In this document: positions 1 to 11,817 of the stretch, in pieces | Layout of the letters: every line of letters begins with the position of its first letter | Numbering within the stretch: the first letter of the stretch is position 1 | Assembly (NCBI GenBank): GCA_029717555.1 | Contig: JAMDHS010000035.1 | Coordinates: forward strand, 124,001 to 188,000 | DNA from: Peribolospora baueri | Taxonomy: Eukaryota > Basidiomycota > Peribolosporomycetes > Peribolosporales > Peribolosporaceae | DNA length: 64,000 nucleotides | Direction: 5' to 3' | Program-made: the position numbers and the translations under genes | The notes under the pieces: generated by a model | Database searches by the model: none | Told to the model about the DNA's origin: nothing | The model's input: the letters and a program-made list of their open reading frames with translations, nothing else

Positions 1-1431
1 GGCGTCGGCGGCAGCCTAGGTTTCGACCCTCACGACGCCTCCCTTCTCCCGCGCCGCATTTACGCCGTCGGAAAGGCAGCGAGCAATCCGATGATCGCAG
101 AGATCGTCAGCACAGTCCTCGGCGCGCCGCTCGTGGTAGATCAGAACACGCTCTACTACTCGTCGTCACCCGCAGCCTCGTCTGCCTCTTCCGGCCTCTC
201 CGGAGGCGCCGCCGCCGCTCCAGGAGTGTCCGGTCTCGTGGCCTCGGCCACGTCCACGTTCAGCGACGGGTCTGCGTCCGCGTCCGCGTCGTCGCCCGGA
301 GCGCCCGCGAACAGCAGTCCGACGCAGGAGAGGAGGAACCTGCTCGGCGTCGGCGGAGCCCGGCCCGCTAATTCCTCCGGCCTTGGCCTTGGCCTCAACC
401 TCGGCTTCGGCTTCGGTCCAGCGGCGAGTACGTCCAGCACTGCCGCCGATGCGGACCTTTCCGGAACAGGCAAGGGGCCCCTCAGAAGCGCCTATGCGCA
501 AGCGAGCCGCGCCGCGCTGGGCGTCGCGTACCGCGCCTTGTGGTGGCACACGACCCACGAGGACGGGGCGGGGGCGGGGCTGCAGAAGGCGGTTGATGGC
601 AAGGTCGCGGGCGTGGTGCTCCCGTCATTCGAGGACGTGATCCGTGCGAGGTTCGCTCGCAGGGCCGCGCTCGACCTCGACGTCGACGTCGACCCCGAGG
701 CGGACATCGCTCCCACCGGGCTCGGCATCCGCAGCCATGGCTTCGGCGGTCTAGCACACGGGCACGCGCACGGCGCACACGTCCAGTCCCATCACGGTCA
801 CGGACACACGCACGCGCACGCGGGAGGCGCCGCCACGAGCCCGAGCTTGACGGTCGTGTCGGAGAGGGATGAGGACGACGGGTCGCCGCAGCGGAGCCAT
901 CTTCTGCCTCCTCACGGGGTACAAGAGCACGCCTTGCCGTTTGCCTCGTCGCCCGGTGGTGGTAGCCCCGCCGGGCTGGGTCTGACGGGCGTCGGGGCCG
1001 TTCCCGGTGGTACCGATACCGGTGCCCGTTCCGCGCGAGGCTACGGCTACGGCTATGGCTACGGCTACTGCTGGGGCTCGCCTTCGGACCGGCTTCGGAG
1101 CCGGACAGAGTCGAGCGCGATGACGGCGCCGGGGAGCGACTTGACTGACGTGAGCGGCTTGGGCGGCGACTCGTTGTCGGCCGACACCGAACACACCGCC
1201 GAGTCCGTCCTGGGCGCCGGCGGTGGCTCGGCGGTCGTGGCGGGCACGTCGGCGTGGGCGGCCAAGCGCGCCGCGATGCTGGAGGAGGCGCGGGCGAGGG
1301 AGATTGAGGAGGAGAGGCGGCGCGGGCTCGTGCGCGTCGCCGAGCCGGACGGGGACGCGAGCAGGAACTATGGGGGGATGGTGGAGGAGTTTGTGAGGTT
1401 GGAGGGCTTGGTCTTGAGGGGGTTTGTGTGA
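1..1431 (+). CDS. D-xylulose kinase, C-terminal part (5' end outside window)
   Basis: FGGY-family sugar kinase that would phosphorylate D-xylulose to xylulose 5-phosphate in pentose catabolism. The frame is open from base 1, so the start lies upstream. Recognisable fungal xylulokinase blocks are RRIYAVGKAASNPMIAEIVS (ATP-site region, bases about 52-111), AALGVAYRALW (about 508-543) and the C-terminal MVEEFVRLEGLVL helix. Between the first two lies a Ser/Ala/Gly-rich insert of about 120 residues. A second insert of about 230 residues contains a His/Gly/Ala tract near 750-830 and a GY-repeat tract near 1038-1068. Both inserts are unusual for this family. The usual VGGGS motif reads VGKAAS. The identification rests on the short conserved blocks and is fairly secure; the inserts could in part be unrecognised introns, although the frame stays open throughout. 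Confidence 0.72.
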   Translation, partial: GVGGSLGFDPHDASLLPRRIYAVGKAASNPMIAEIVSTVLGAPLVVDQNTLYYSSSPAASSASSGLSGGAAAAPGVSGLVASATSTFSDGSASASASSPGAPANSSPTQERRNLLGVGGARPANSSGLGLGLNLGFGFGPAASTSSTAADADLSGTGKGPLRSAYAQASRAALGVAYRALWWHTTHEDGAGAGLQKAVDGKVAGVVLPSFEDVIRARFARRAALDLDVDVDPEADIAPTGLGIRSHGFGGLAHGHAHGAHVQSHHGHGHTHAHAGGAATSPSLTVVSERDEDDGSPQRSHLLPPHGVQEHALPFASSPGGGSPAGLGLTGVGAVPGGTDTGARSARGYGYGYGYGYCWGSPSDRLRSRTESSAMTAPGSDLTDVSGLGGDSLSADTEHTAESVLGAGGGSAVVAGTSAWAAKRAAMLEEARAREIEEERRRGLVRVAEPDGDASRNYGGMVEEFVRLEGLVLRGFV

Positions 1432-2699
1432 TGCCTACCGCCTGCCACGGCGGGCCAAGGTGAAGAAGAAGGGTCGCTTCGATGGCCTTTTTGCGTTTCT
1501 TTCGTCTGATCTCATTCATTTTTGGTCGTTCCTGCTTCGGCTGGCTGGAGGTTACTCGTCTCAGACGTCATGTCTCGTCTCGTCTCGTCTTGTCATGTCA
1601 TATCACGTCTCGTCTCGCTGCCGACGTCCATTCCATCACCCCTAGATACCGATACATACCAAATCATCCCAATATGACGCCACGTGTGACTCCAGGTTCT
1701 CATTTGTCCCGTTGCTGTCACGCTCATTCGTCTCCACGCTGTCGGCCGTCCGTCGCCTCACACGGCTCCTTCTTTCGTCCTTCGTCCTTCGTCCTTCGTC
1801 CTTCGTCCTTCGTCCTTCGTCCTTCGTCCTTCGTCCTTCCTTCCTTCCTTCCTTCCTTCCTTCGTCTGCGCTCGTGCGGAAGTGTCATCCCAAGGTCTGC
1901 GCGTGTGGGCACGCCGCCTTTAGGAGTGATGACGGAGGGGAGGACAGAGTATATACAAGTACCGCGCGGACGGACGAGTGTGGAGGTCGAATCCAAGTCA
2001 GGGCGGAGGTGGCTGCGGCAATGCGGCGACGACAGAACATTCGTCGCGTGTCCGTCTACTTCCGTCGACAGCCGCCGCCGCACGTCCCCGTTCATCTCCG
2101 CTGACGCCGACGCCCTTCCCTCCTCCGCCCGCCAGCCCGCTCGGTGGTCGGCTGAGGCGGCGACTGCGGCAGTTTTGAAGCGACGACGACGACGACGTGC
2201 TGAGGCCGATGAAGATGGAACGAGCCGACCGACGCTCTTCCGGGATCAACACCATCACCATCACCACCATCACCGACGACGACGACGACGACGACGTTGA
2301 CGTCTCGTCCCCCTCGCGCCCTTCCTCCTCCTCCCCACCTCCCCACCTCCGTCTCCATCTCCGCGCTCCGCCCTCGTCATCCCCGCCTTCCTCGTTCCTG
2401 AGCTGGCTCGTTCCCTCGCTCATCCACCCAGGACCAGCCCCATTTGACCTCGCACCGTCCCAGCATCTCCGACCCCTCCGCACGCTCCTTCCTCTTCCTG
2501 ACCGCGAAGAAGGAGAAGACAAGAGAAGAAGAGAGAAGCGTAGCGCTCTTCCCTTCTTTCCTCTCTGTAATTTCCTTCTTCCCCTTCTTCACCCTCCCTC
2601 CCTCCCTCTCTCTCGTCCCAGACCTTCCTTCTCCGCCCGGCCGGCCGGCCGTCGCTCCTCGTCTTCGTCCTCCTCCTTTTATCCTTTCATTTTCCTGTC
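1432..2699. other. Intergenic region with microsatellites; promoter of the Msb1-like gene
   Basis: No gene is supported here. The stretch is pyrimidine-rich and holds TCTCG runs (about 1572-1616), a TTCGTCC tandem array, CACCAT and GAC runs (about 2184-2296) and CT-rich sequence ending just before the start codon at 2700, typical of a long fungal 5' leader. Confidence 0.6.
1772..1862. repeat. Tandem TTCGTCC array grading into TTCC
   Basis: About nine copies of the 7-mer TTCGTCC run to roughly 1836 and then change into a pure TTCC tetranucleotide run. This is a simple replication-slippage repeat in intergenic DNA. Confidence 0.9.
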
Positions 2700-5600
2700 A
2701 TGCCGTCTCTCTTCTCCCGCAAGCCTTCGGCTGCGCCCCTTGCCAGCAAGGACAAGCCCCTGCCCGTGCCCGTCGCCTCCTCCCCCCGCGCAGGCTCTCC
2801 TGCGCTCGCCAGCCCCCCAAGCAGGGTCCGCAATCACTCGGCCGGCACTAGGGCGTCGGCAAAGGCCGTCAAACCCGACCTCGGTCGCCAGCGAAGCCTC
2901 GAGGATGACCTTGGACGCCTCGCGCCTCATTCGTCCGCCTCGAGGCATCAGAAAGGCGTCCGCTCGCCGCCGCCTGCTTCGGCGTGGAAGCCCGCGCCGC
3001 TCGGAGGACACCTCGGCGGCTCCGGGATGATCTCCGGCCTCGGCGAAGAGGAGATCGGCCAGATCGACTACGGTTACGCACCCGAGGGCCTCGACGTCAC
3101 CCTCGAGCCCAGGAAGGTGGAGGAGATCGTCCATGCTTGCGCACATGAAATCAGGGCCAGAGGTGAGCGGCAGTCGGACCGTCCGGAGTTAGGGCCCCAC
3201 CGACGTTCGTCTCTCCCGCGACAACGTACTCATTCGGATCTTCTTTTTTTCCTTCTCGCTCCCCTCCTCGTCCGCAGGCTTGGACTCGCCCTTGATTTTC
3301 TCTTCCATGGCCCTTGACCTTTCGGCCACGACCACCGTGTCCCTAATCCGATCCTACCTCTATGATTCCTCCAACTCCATCCCCCTCGGCTCCCAGACAT
3401 CCCTCGGCCGACCGTCACCGGCGGGGAAATACCTTTCCCTGCCCAACTCGTTCGCCCGCGAGATCCGTTTCGCCAACCCGCACGACCTCGCCGCCGTCAT
3501 CAAGTGGGCACTCGGCAGAATGTGCAGAGTCCTCCCCGTCCCTGTCGGCGCTGACCACGATGGAGGCGGCGGTAAGTCCGGCAAGGACATCCACGTTGAC
3601 ACCGTCTTCGTCCAGCAGCGGGGGTGTTTGGACGCCGAGGTGTACATGGCTTGGAGGGAGGAGGAGAGGAGTGAGTGGCTTGTTCCCTCGTTTTGACGAT
3701 CTTCCGTCCAGCCTTGTTTGTCTGACTTGTTCCTGACCTCGCGTCGTCCCCGCCCTTTCGTTTCTCCTATTTCCCGGTCACCAGTGAAAGGGTATCGCTC
3801 CACTTCTTACACCGACTTTGCCGAGCGTCTTCCGCTCCCCGTCTCCTCGCTTCTCTCCACCCTCTTCTCCCTCCTTTCCTCCACCACCTCGTACTCGCTC
3901 AAGAACGGCATGACGCCCTCCAAGCTGGCGCGCCACCTCGGCTCCCTCCTTTTCGGTCTCCCCGAAGATGAGACGTTTGTGCGCACATACGACGCCTATT
4001 TGCGTGCCTCAAACGCCACCGAGCACCTCCTCCTCGCCTACATCCGCGATCAGAGCTACCGGTCCTCCCTCCCCATCCGTCTGCTTGACCACATCAAGGG
4101 TTACCCCGCCATGCTCGCTTCCGAGCTCGCACAGCCTTCCAAGCACACTCGGACCGTGCCCGTGACGCAGATCGAGCGTACCGTGCGCCTCTACAGCGCC
4201 GACCTCGTTCAGACCGCCTGCCAGTGGGACGTGCCCGGCTGCGAAGAGTGGGAGGCGTGCAGAGGCGACGAGGAGCGCTACGGCAAGGACCCGCAGCTGT
4301 CGGATCGGTTCAGAAGGCTGATCAATTACCGCGGCGGCATCCTCGGTCGCAAGGAGCCCTCCGCCGCCGCCAAGGTCCAGCGTTCCAGGTCGTCCACCGC
4401 CACGGACGAGCTCGACTCCGATCCGACGGCCGCCTACCGCTCGCTCGTCGATAAGCAATGGAACGAGTTCGCGCTCGGCGGCTTCTCCTCGCCAGATGTG
4501 TCCAAGCTCGCGTTCGACCTGAACGAGAACAAGCGCAAGGAGCGGCAGACGAAGCGGAGGACGATGGAGTGGGGCGATTTTACCGTCACTGGCTTCGGCG
4601 GCGGCGACGGCGACGAGACCCTCAATGCCGAGCTCAACTTCGATCCCACGCTTCGTGACGAGATGGACAACTGGCCGACGGAGAGGGAGGAGCTGATGCG
4701 CCAGCTGAGGAAGACGGAGAAGAAGTTGCCCCCTTTCCCTTACGATACCACCCCGCGCGTCGTCGCCAGCCCGACGCGTGCGAGTCAGACCGGTGCCCGG
4801 CCGCTAGAGCATCCCATCAGCGCCATGGACGAGGTGTTCGCCGAGGCGTGGGCCGATTATTTCCTCGGCGGAGGCTGGGGCAACGTTAACGAGCTCACCC
4901 ACCGCTCCGCATCGTTCGCCGTGCTCCAGTTCAAATCTCGGCGCTCGCCCGGCATCAACCTTAGTCGGAACTCCGCCAACGGCCGCTCGAGCGCAAACTT
5001 GGTGACGAGGCGGGACGAGTTTGGCCAGACGATCCAGCCCGAGACGCGCGTTGAGTCGGCCTGGTTTGTCGTCCAAGAGACCGTGCCTAGCGAGTACCGG
5101 GCGAACTTGGAGCAGCAGATCCGGAACAGGGGTAAGGCGTTCAAGAAGCTCAACGTGTTCAAGACGATGAAGAAGCCCAGCGGCAAGCCCTTCGACGGTC
5201 CGGCCGGCGGCCTGACCGGGGCCGGATCGAGCAACTGGACGCTCAAGAGCCGTCACACCGAACAGGAGCTCGATCAGGTCTTCCGTCCCGGACCCGGGGG
5301 CACGACCAAGCGCATCCATCTCAGCGAGAAGCTCACCGAACCCCCGCCGTCGCCCGGCCTTCCGCCCCTGCCGACCTCCCCAACCGCTCTCACGAGCGCT
5401 ACCGCCTCGCCGCCTCTGTCCGACAACGCGACGGCTTCACGCGACCCTCGAGGAAAGGGCATTGGCGGCACCTTAGCCTCTCGATACACGCTCACCGATA
5501 GCCTCGCCCCAATGCCGATCGCTGCGGAGGACGAGAAGCCAGAGGCGTCGGATGTGCCGCTCGGCTCGGGGCCTTCCAACCTCAAGAGCGAAAACTCCAT

Positions 5601-7086
5601 CCTGGCCGCCATTCGCAACCGCCGGCTGAAAGCGCGCGCCGGCGTCAAAGGGGACGGCCTTGATCGCAGCAGCGCTATGGCCGGAGGCATTCAGTCCGGC
5701 TTCCACCCGCTCGATTTTGAGACTCGCAGCCTCCACGATGACGAACTCGGCGTGCTACATGGGGACGACAAGCCTCTGACGATCGCACAAAAGGCGCAGC
5801 GCCGGCTGAGCCGACACGGGAGGCAAGAAAGCAAGGACGACGCGTGGATCGACATCATGCTACGCACCGAGCCCAGTCGCGCGTCCGGGCAGGACGCCGA
5901 GCCGTCCGCGCCCCCTGCGAGCCGGCGTGACAAACCGTCGCTCCCACCGGCGGCTGCGGTGGGGGAGGGTAATGGACAGGCGAAGGCGGCCGCCACCAAG
6001 GCGGTTAACGTCGAGGAGCTGGCCGACGCGATGACGACGACGACGACGAGGAGCAACGGCGTTCGGGACCACGCGCCCGCGGAACACGACGGCGACGAGT
6101 CCGACTTCGAGCCTATCCACGGCCTCGAGTCGGCATCCGAAGCTGGACCGGCGAGCCCCACCTCGCCCCCGTCGGTCGCCGCCGCACCTCTGGCGCCCGA
6201 ACCTATTGCACTGGCTCCGAAAGGAACCGACGAGCGGCCCCCGGCCACGGCGGAGGCGGAGATAGCGGCGCGGACGCCGTCGCCCCACATGCCCGCCGTC
6301 GTGCAGCCTCCGAGGGAACCTTCGCCGCCGGCGCCGGCACCGAAGACCGGCCCCGTCGACGAAGCTCAGTCGCCTCCCCGCTCTCTTTCTCCCCGCGAAG
6401 AGTGGGCCGAACGGGCAAGGCTCCGAAACCGCGATCCGCCGTCGCCAACGGACGACCCGCAAGCCAAAGGTGGCCCGTCGGCCAATTTGACCCCCCAGCG
6501 CTCCAGCGTCCTTGCGGGGACGCGCATCCCCGTGCGCACGGGCGAGCGGGACCCCGAGCACGCGGCGAGGATCGCGAACATCATCAACATGTATGGAGGG
6601 AAGGGGAAGCGGCCGCAGGAGCCTGTACAGGAACAGAAGCAACAGGTACCTCCTCCGGCGGCGGCGGGGGGCAAGGTGGAGAAGGAGCTCCCCAAGCCGA
6701 GCCCCGCTCAGGAGTTTGTGCGCCAGATCGAGACCGATGGCGCCGGCACCGATTCCGGCGCCACGTCGCCCGTTCCCGCCGCTCCCGCCGCGGTGCCGCG
6801 GCCCGACACTCTCACCGCTCCGTCGACTGGAACAGCGTCGATGGCAGGCAGGGACTCGGAAGAGAGTGAAGGCCCTTCGCGCGCCTCAATCGTGTCCACC
6901 TCCACCATGAGCGAGGAGGAACTGCGCGAAGAGGAACAGCAGCGGGAGTGGAGGAGGCTCGAGCGGGTCGAGGCCGAGGGCGAAGACACGGCGATGGAGA
7001 TGCACGGGCGGTTCGTACCGCCGTACCAGCCTGGCATGCCGCTCGCCAACGTGGACGAGGAGAGCGAGAGCGTCGTCTCAGCGTAG
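2700..7086 (+). CDS. Msb1/Mug8-family cell-polarity protein
   Basis: Predicted about 1385 residues from three exons: 2700-3162, 3278-3670 and 3785-7086, with GTGAG donors and CAG acceptors that keep phase. After a Ser/Pro-rich start comes the Msb1/Mug8 (formerly DUF1708) domain. Its hallmarks include GLDSPLIFSSMALDLSATT, SLIRSYLYD, FANPHDLAAVIKWALGRM and VYMAWREEER. The domain continues through AERLPLPVSSLLSTLFSLL and KLARHLGSLLFGLPEDETF and is related to RhoGAP folds. In yeasts such proteins work with Cdc42/Rho1 at sites of polarised growth and cell-wall stress. The remaining two thirds is a low-complexity, Pro/Ser/Ala-rich, probably disordered tail with acidic patches, ending in VDEESESVVSA. 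The family call is firm; the exact role in this organism is inferred. Confidence 0.85.
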
Positions 7087-7835
7087 CGCGCCTCACCGTT
7101 CTCAGCCTCTGTCGTTGTCAGTTTGAATGCTTCCCGCCTGTCTCGCTTCCCAAACTAGCCGGCGCCCCCACACGCGGCGTCGCACTGATACGATCCGTCG
7201 CCAGCTTTATATTCCCCTTCAGAGCCTCCTTTCCCTCTTCGCTTACTTTACCTCATCGACATGGCTCGATACCCGCCTCCCTTTGCCCGGTCTCGTCCAG
7301 TTCGGTTCGCTCTGACCGCCCCTTTTCCGTTCCGTGTTTCGCATACCCGCATTCGTGTTCCAAGCCTTTTTTTTCCGCTTCTACCACCTATTCCGCCGGA
7401 CGGACGGCCGTTCTTCGTTTCTTTATTCCACCCGAACGACCACGCTCCTTGCACTACTTACATCGTTCTTGTCGTTCTTTCTTTCTCCGTCTCTCTCTTC
7501 CGAAAATGCCCTTCCTTTCGTTTTTCTTGCCGTCGCCACTCGTTCGCCCTTCGGGCCTCATTCGCTTTCGATCTATCGGATATCCCAGCTTCGCTTTCGT
7601 CCTTCCCTCCCACTCGGTACCCTCTTGCTTTGTGTCTTCTGCCCCCCTCTTCTTCCTTCCCCCATCTCAGATCGAGGCGCCGTTCCTTTGTAATGAGAAG
7701 AGGAGCGTCGCGATTTCGGTTTGGCGCCCTGTCCAGCTCCGGATGCGTTCGTTGTAAGGCGGAGAGCAGCAAGATCAGCACGTTGCCGCAGTCGGCGCAC
7801 GGCGCACGACCCGCTTAACTCGCCTCCCTCCCACG
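7087..7835. other. Intergenic, strongly pyrimidine-rich
   Basis: T/C-rich on the + strand throughout. Long open frames here (for example 7261-7818) have no domain and compositions expected of translated CT tracts. Probably the 3' UTR of the Msb1-like gene and the former promoter of the amidohydrolase relic. Confidence 0.5.
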
Positions 7836-10178
7836 ATGTCTCTCTCACCGTCGTCCGACCAACCTGATGCGATGCAAACACGTCTCCATATTCTTGCCTC
7901 CCACGTCTTTCTCGAGGCCAAGTGGACCACCGACCAGACAATCACGATAGATGGCTCCACCGGCCTCATCATCTCCGTCTAGCCAGCGGAGGAGGCGTTC
8001 GACGTCAACTATGTCGCGAGGGCCGCTAAGACCGAGAATGGTGCTCCGGTCATCGATCTGAGAGGCAAATTCGTGTTCCCCGCATTTGTGGACGCTCACG
8101 TTCATTTGTGAGTGGGCGAAAGAGTGGAAGCGAAGGAGGAGAAGTGGGTCGCGAGAACCAATACCGACTGGGCGAACGGTTTTGCGTCGGTCATTCCATT
8201 CCGTCTCAATGCTCCTCTCGCTCATCCTGGAGTTGCGTACCTGTCTGTACTCTTTCCCGCTTCTGACTCACCCCACCTTGCCTTCTCTTCAGTGTGAGTG
8301 TAGATGCAGCGTCGCAAACAAGTGTTCTACCCCATCTTCATCGCTTTACCGACCATCCTTCTATCTCATCTCATCACATTCGGACAGTTCTTACACGCTT
8401 ACTCTGAGACCAGCTGGACAGACTAGGTTTGCAACGAGAGGTGTGTTCGCTCACCAACGGCATCGGGAGGGCCTCTGCCCCTCCAGCGTCGTGCCGACGG
8501 CCTCCTTTACTTCTTCTGGCAACCTGTCTTGCTCTCTCGCCCGTCTTTCTTCCCTCTGCCTACTGGCATCGTCACTCAGTTTCGTCGAACGCACCATCAG
8601 AGCTGCAAATCGCGCCAAGGCCACGTTATTGTCTGGCTTTACCACCGTTCGGTGAGGGCGGGCATGTTCTGCGAATGACTTAGACTCCTACATCCGTACT
8701 CTCTTTCCATTCTTATCTTTTACCGTGCCCCTTACGCCAGCGACCTCGGCACGGAAGGCGCGCTAGACTCGGACGTCCAACTTCGAACCTGCCTCTCGAA
8801 AGGCCTTCTTCCCGGCCCACGCTACTTGTGCTCAACGCACGCCATCGTCTCCACAAATTCATATGGCCCTCGAGGTGAGAAATGGGACGAGGCCGGATCC
8901 AATACCGCCCCCGTCGAAGAGGCCGGACTGCCATGGTGCGGCACGAGCGGCCCGAGTGGGGCGGAAGTTGCCGATGGGGTGGACGGTGTGGTCAAGGCCG
9001 TGAGGCGGCAGGTGAGTGAGGCCCCGATGGACCTTGTGCTTGCGTAGTCTCACTTCGCTCTCCCATGAACGTCGGAGATTCGTCGTGCGATTCTCGCGAT
9101 AGCTGGGATAGACATACGAGTGATGAACGCACCTACTCGGCATATCCTCCCTCATCCACGCGTTCGCTGACAGGTCGGTGCCGGAGCGGACTGGATAAAG
9201 TTCTACGGCGACTACACGTTCCGCGCCCGCCAATCTCCCGTCTCCCCTTCCACGGCCTCCGAGGACTACGCCCTTTTCACGTCTGCAGAAGTCCACGCGC
9301 TATTTCCAGGGCCCACTCTTCGGGCGTCAAGGTCGCCGTGCATGCCTCTCGCCCTGACGTGGTACGGTGCGGTCGAGGCGGGTTTGGACCGGTCGAGCAC
9401 GGGCTCGGCCTTGACGAGCCTACGTTGAAGCTGATGAAGGAGAAATGGGTTGCTTGGGTGCCCACGTTGGCAGCCTGCGAGGAGGCAGAAAGGCAAACGG
9501 AGAGAGCGCTGAGGGCGACCAAGGTACAGATTGACGCGCTCCTCGCGCTAAGTCATTCACAAGGCACAAGCACCACCTCGTTAGTGTCATCCGATGTCTC
9601 TAAACTGATTTCCGACCTTAGAGCGCGGCTCCCTCGCCTGCGCGAGAAAGGCACGTTCGCGTTTCCATGAACTGTTGCACGTCTACCGCACCGGGTTCAA
9701 TCCACATCATCGCAGGTGGCGACACCGGCGTTTTCCCGCACGGCCAAGGAAGCAGAGAGCTCGCTCTCCTAGCTAGATACGCCCTCTACGAAGACACGTC
9801 CTTCGGTGGCAAAAGGTCGAGAACGACGTGCCGTTCGGGTCCGTCAAGCCGGGCTGGGCGGCGGACATCATCGTTAGTACTCGCTTGTCTCCCTGTCGTT
9901 GTCGTTATAATCGTCATCGTCGTCAGCTGGCTTTCGGTGAGGCTTGCGCGCCGTGGAATCGTGGTGTGGTTGGCGTGGAGCAATTGTAGAGCTCGATGGA
10001 TAAGCGGCTCATGGATACTCTCCCTTCTCCTTCCCCCACCATTATCCGATTCCCAAGGCCACCACTATCGACCCGGACAAGAACTTTGCAAAATCCAAGC
10101 TCGATCAACTTTGTGATGAAAGGGGGCAAGGTGTACAAGATGCGTGGAGGGGTTGGGTCGGCTTTGGATGGTTGGTAG
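7836..10178 (+). pseudogene. Amidohydrolase pseudogene (metal-dependent hydrolase family)
   Basis: A decayed copy of a fungal amidohydrolase (imidazolonepropionase/prolidase-like TIM-barrel hydrolase). The start at 7836 gives MSLSPSSDQPDAMQ, but a TAG at 7980-7982 interrupts the frame before GAPVIDLRGKFVFPAFVDAH. Later blocks in family order are FVERTIRAANRAKATLLSGF (about 8581), PGPRYLCSTHAIVSTNSYGP, GAEVADGVDGVVKAVRRQ, VGAGADWIKFYGDYTFRARQ, GVKVAVHASRPDVV, PVEHGLGLDEPTLKLMKEK, GGDTGVFPHG (9716), VENDVPFGSVKPGWAADIIV and INFVMKGGKVYKM (about 10108). The metal motifs HxH, VHAS, EHG and GGDTG are all still visible. The reading frame changes between blocks near 9290, where CTATTTCCAGGGCCC seems to hold small insertions. 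It changes again near 9805, where about 40 residues seem to be missing. Introns with normal splice sites remain. I infer a recently dead host gene; sequencing error is the alternative. Confidence 0.68.
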
Positions 10179-10933
10179 TCTCGATCTGGTTCGAGGCCTG
10201 AGCGGGCGGTGATTCCATGAGGACGAGAGCGGTGTACTATCGGATGCGGGGAATGTGAACGGCTGACTCTCCTTCCGTCGTTACAGAGACCGTGTCTTGG
10301 AGTGTTCACCCAGATCGAGAACTCTGAGACCTCGCTCACGCTCACTAAGTAGGGACCTTGTCTTTGCAATTTCATCCCGAGACGGGACATCGTCTCATTC
10401 ACACTCAACAAAGGCGCCTTCGGGTTCCGCTTGGCTTAAGGAGCGCTGAAGGTAGACATGAGTCCGCTCACCTTGTACCCTTTCATCTTCGGTTTACGTC
10501 TCATTAAAAAAAACTCTCCATGGGCACTGTTATCGCAAAGAAACAGCGTCTACACGGACGCCAGTGAGGAAGAAGGGAAGAGGACCGACGGAGCGTGATA
10601 TCTCCGACGAGAATGTTGTCGCGGTCCTCTTGCCCGCTCCATCTACTAACCGTGCTGTATTTAGTCGCCTCGTCGACGACGGCGACGGCCAAAGCGTGCG
10701 GCTCGCACGACCGATTGAAGTATGTGAGGCAAAACATCTTCACATACGTCGATTTCCCAAGGATCCCAAACGACGACGAGGGGCCGGAGGGCATTGACCA
10801 TGGTGCCCTGTCGTATCACGCAGTCTAACGATTCGCCCGCTGAACCAAAACGAACGGCAGAAACTAGGAAAGGCCGAACAACACGCGAACTGCGCAAGTT
10901 TGAAGAATAATTGCATATTCCTTCCTGTTGCTA
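10179..10933. other. Intergenic, possible gene remnant
   Basis: No confident gene. A short + strand frame (10595-10828) ends in a gene-like tail reading FTYVDFPRIPNDDEGPEG followed by HGALSYHAV. No start, splice context or family could be assigned, so it may be a remnant or chance. Confidence 0.35.
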
Positions 10934-11817
10934 TCATACCACCTTCGGCGCCATGCTCAGGATCTTGCCCCAGCCCTTCTCCCTAAGCTCTTGGGCGACG
11001 ACGCCATTGACCCTCGTGCCGAGGGGCTCCTTCTTGTTGTTCAACAGCACGCAGGCATTGTCGTCGAAGCGCACATAGCGTCCATCCGCCCGTCGTGTCT
11101 CCTTCTTGGTGCGTACGATCACCGCACGTCGGATGTCCCCTCGTCGCACCTTATTTTGCAATGCGAGCGTGGCCGACGTCACCGGGCCGCTCGACGTCGC
11201 CGTTTGGGACTGGGGACGAGCCTTTTGGACGACGACGACCACTTCGTCGCCTAGGACAAGAAGATGCAAGCGACCGAACGAAAGCGAGGTCGGCGCAAGC
11301 ACACATACCTTGTCAGGCGAAGACCAGCAGATCAAAGAGTGACGATCGGAGAGGAGACCAAGAGGACGCTGGCAGGACCGCCGCGCTCACCTATCCGCGC
11401 CAAAGCCTTTCCCGTGTTCTTCGCCTTCAGGACGTTGACACACTCGGCAATCAAAGCGCCGGAATTGTCGATCACCTGAAGTGGGCGAGTGGTGCAGTTC
11501 CATTGGAACAATACAGACGACGACGGAATGCGACTGGTCAGTCCTGGCGGCAATGAAAGATCTCGGCACAGGGTCCCCGCTCCGCAGGATGGGCAGGAGA
11601 AGAGAAGGGAAGCGCTCACGACCATCGTCCCCTGCAGACGAACACGATTGACAGTGTCCGAATCAAGGCAAAGGAGAAAAGTGAAGGGCGATGGTGAGCG
11701 ATGTCGGTCCGTCCGGCGCTCCTCTCTTCATTCACCGGCGGTTTCCACTTTCCATCCATCGTCTCAAGAAACAAAAGTACAAGACGACGCCGCACCACCT
11801 ACCTTTAGTCCAATCAT
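10934..11817 (-). CDS. MRPL38: Mitochondrial large-subunit ribosomal protein uL14m
   Basis: Predicted 142 residues from four exons on the minus strand: 11817-11803 (MIGLK), 11631-11620 (GTMV), 11475-11391 and 11250-10934. The protein is bacterial-type L14. Recognisable blocks are [67 protein letters not shown] and [10 protein letters not shown] at the end. Its length matches yeast Mrpl38 (138 residues). It would sit on the mitoribosomal large subunit near the small-subunit interface. Exon 2 is only 12 bases and is needed to restore the canonical MIGLKGT start. The gene is divergent from Rpb9, with 206 bases between the start codons. Confidence 0.88.

Noticed and set aside
166-1519. Long minus-strand frames opposite the xylulokinase
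   Set aside because: Arg/Pro-rich antisense shadows of the GC-rich coding strand.
7261-7818. Long + frame after the Msb1-like gene
   Set aside because: Composition is that of a translated CT-rich tract, other frames are also open, and no domain or splice context supports it.
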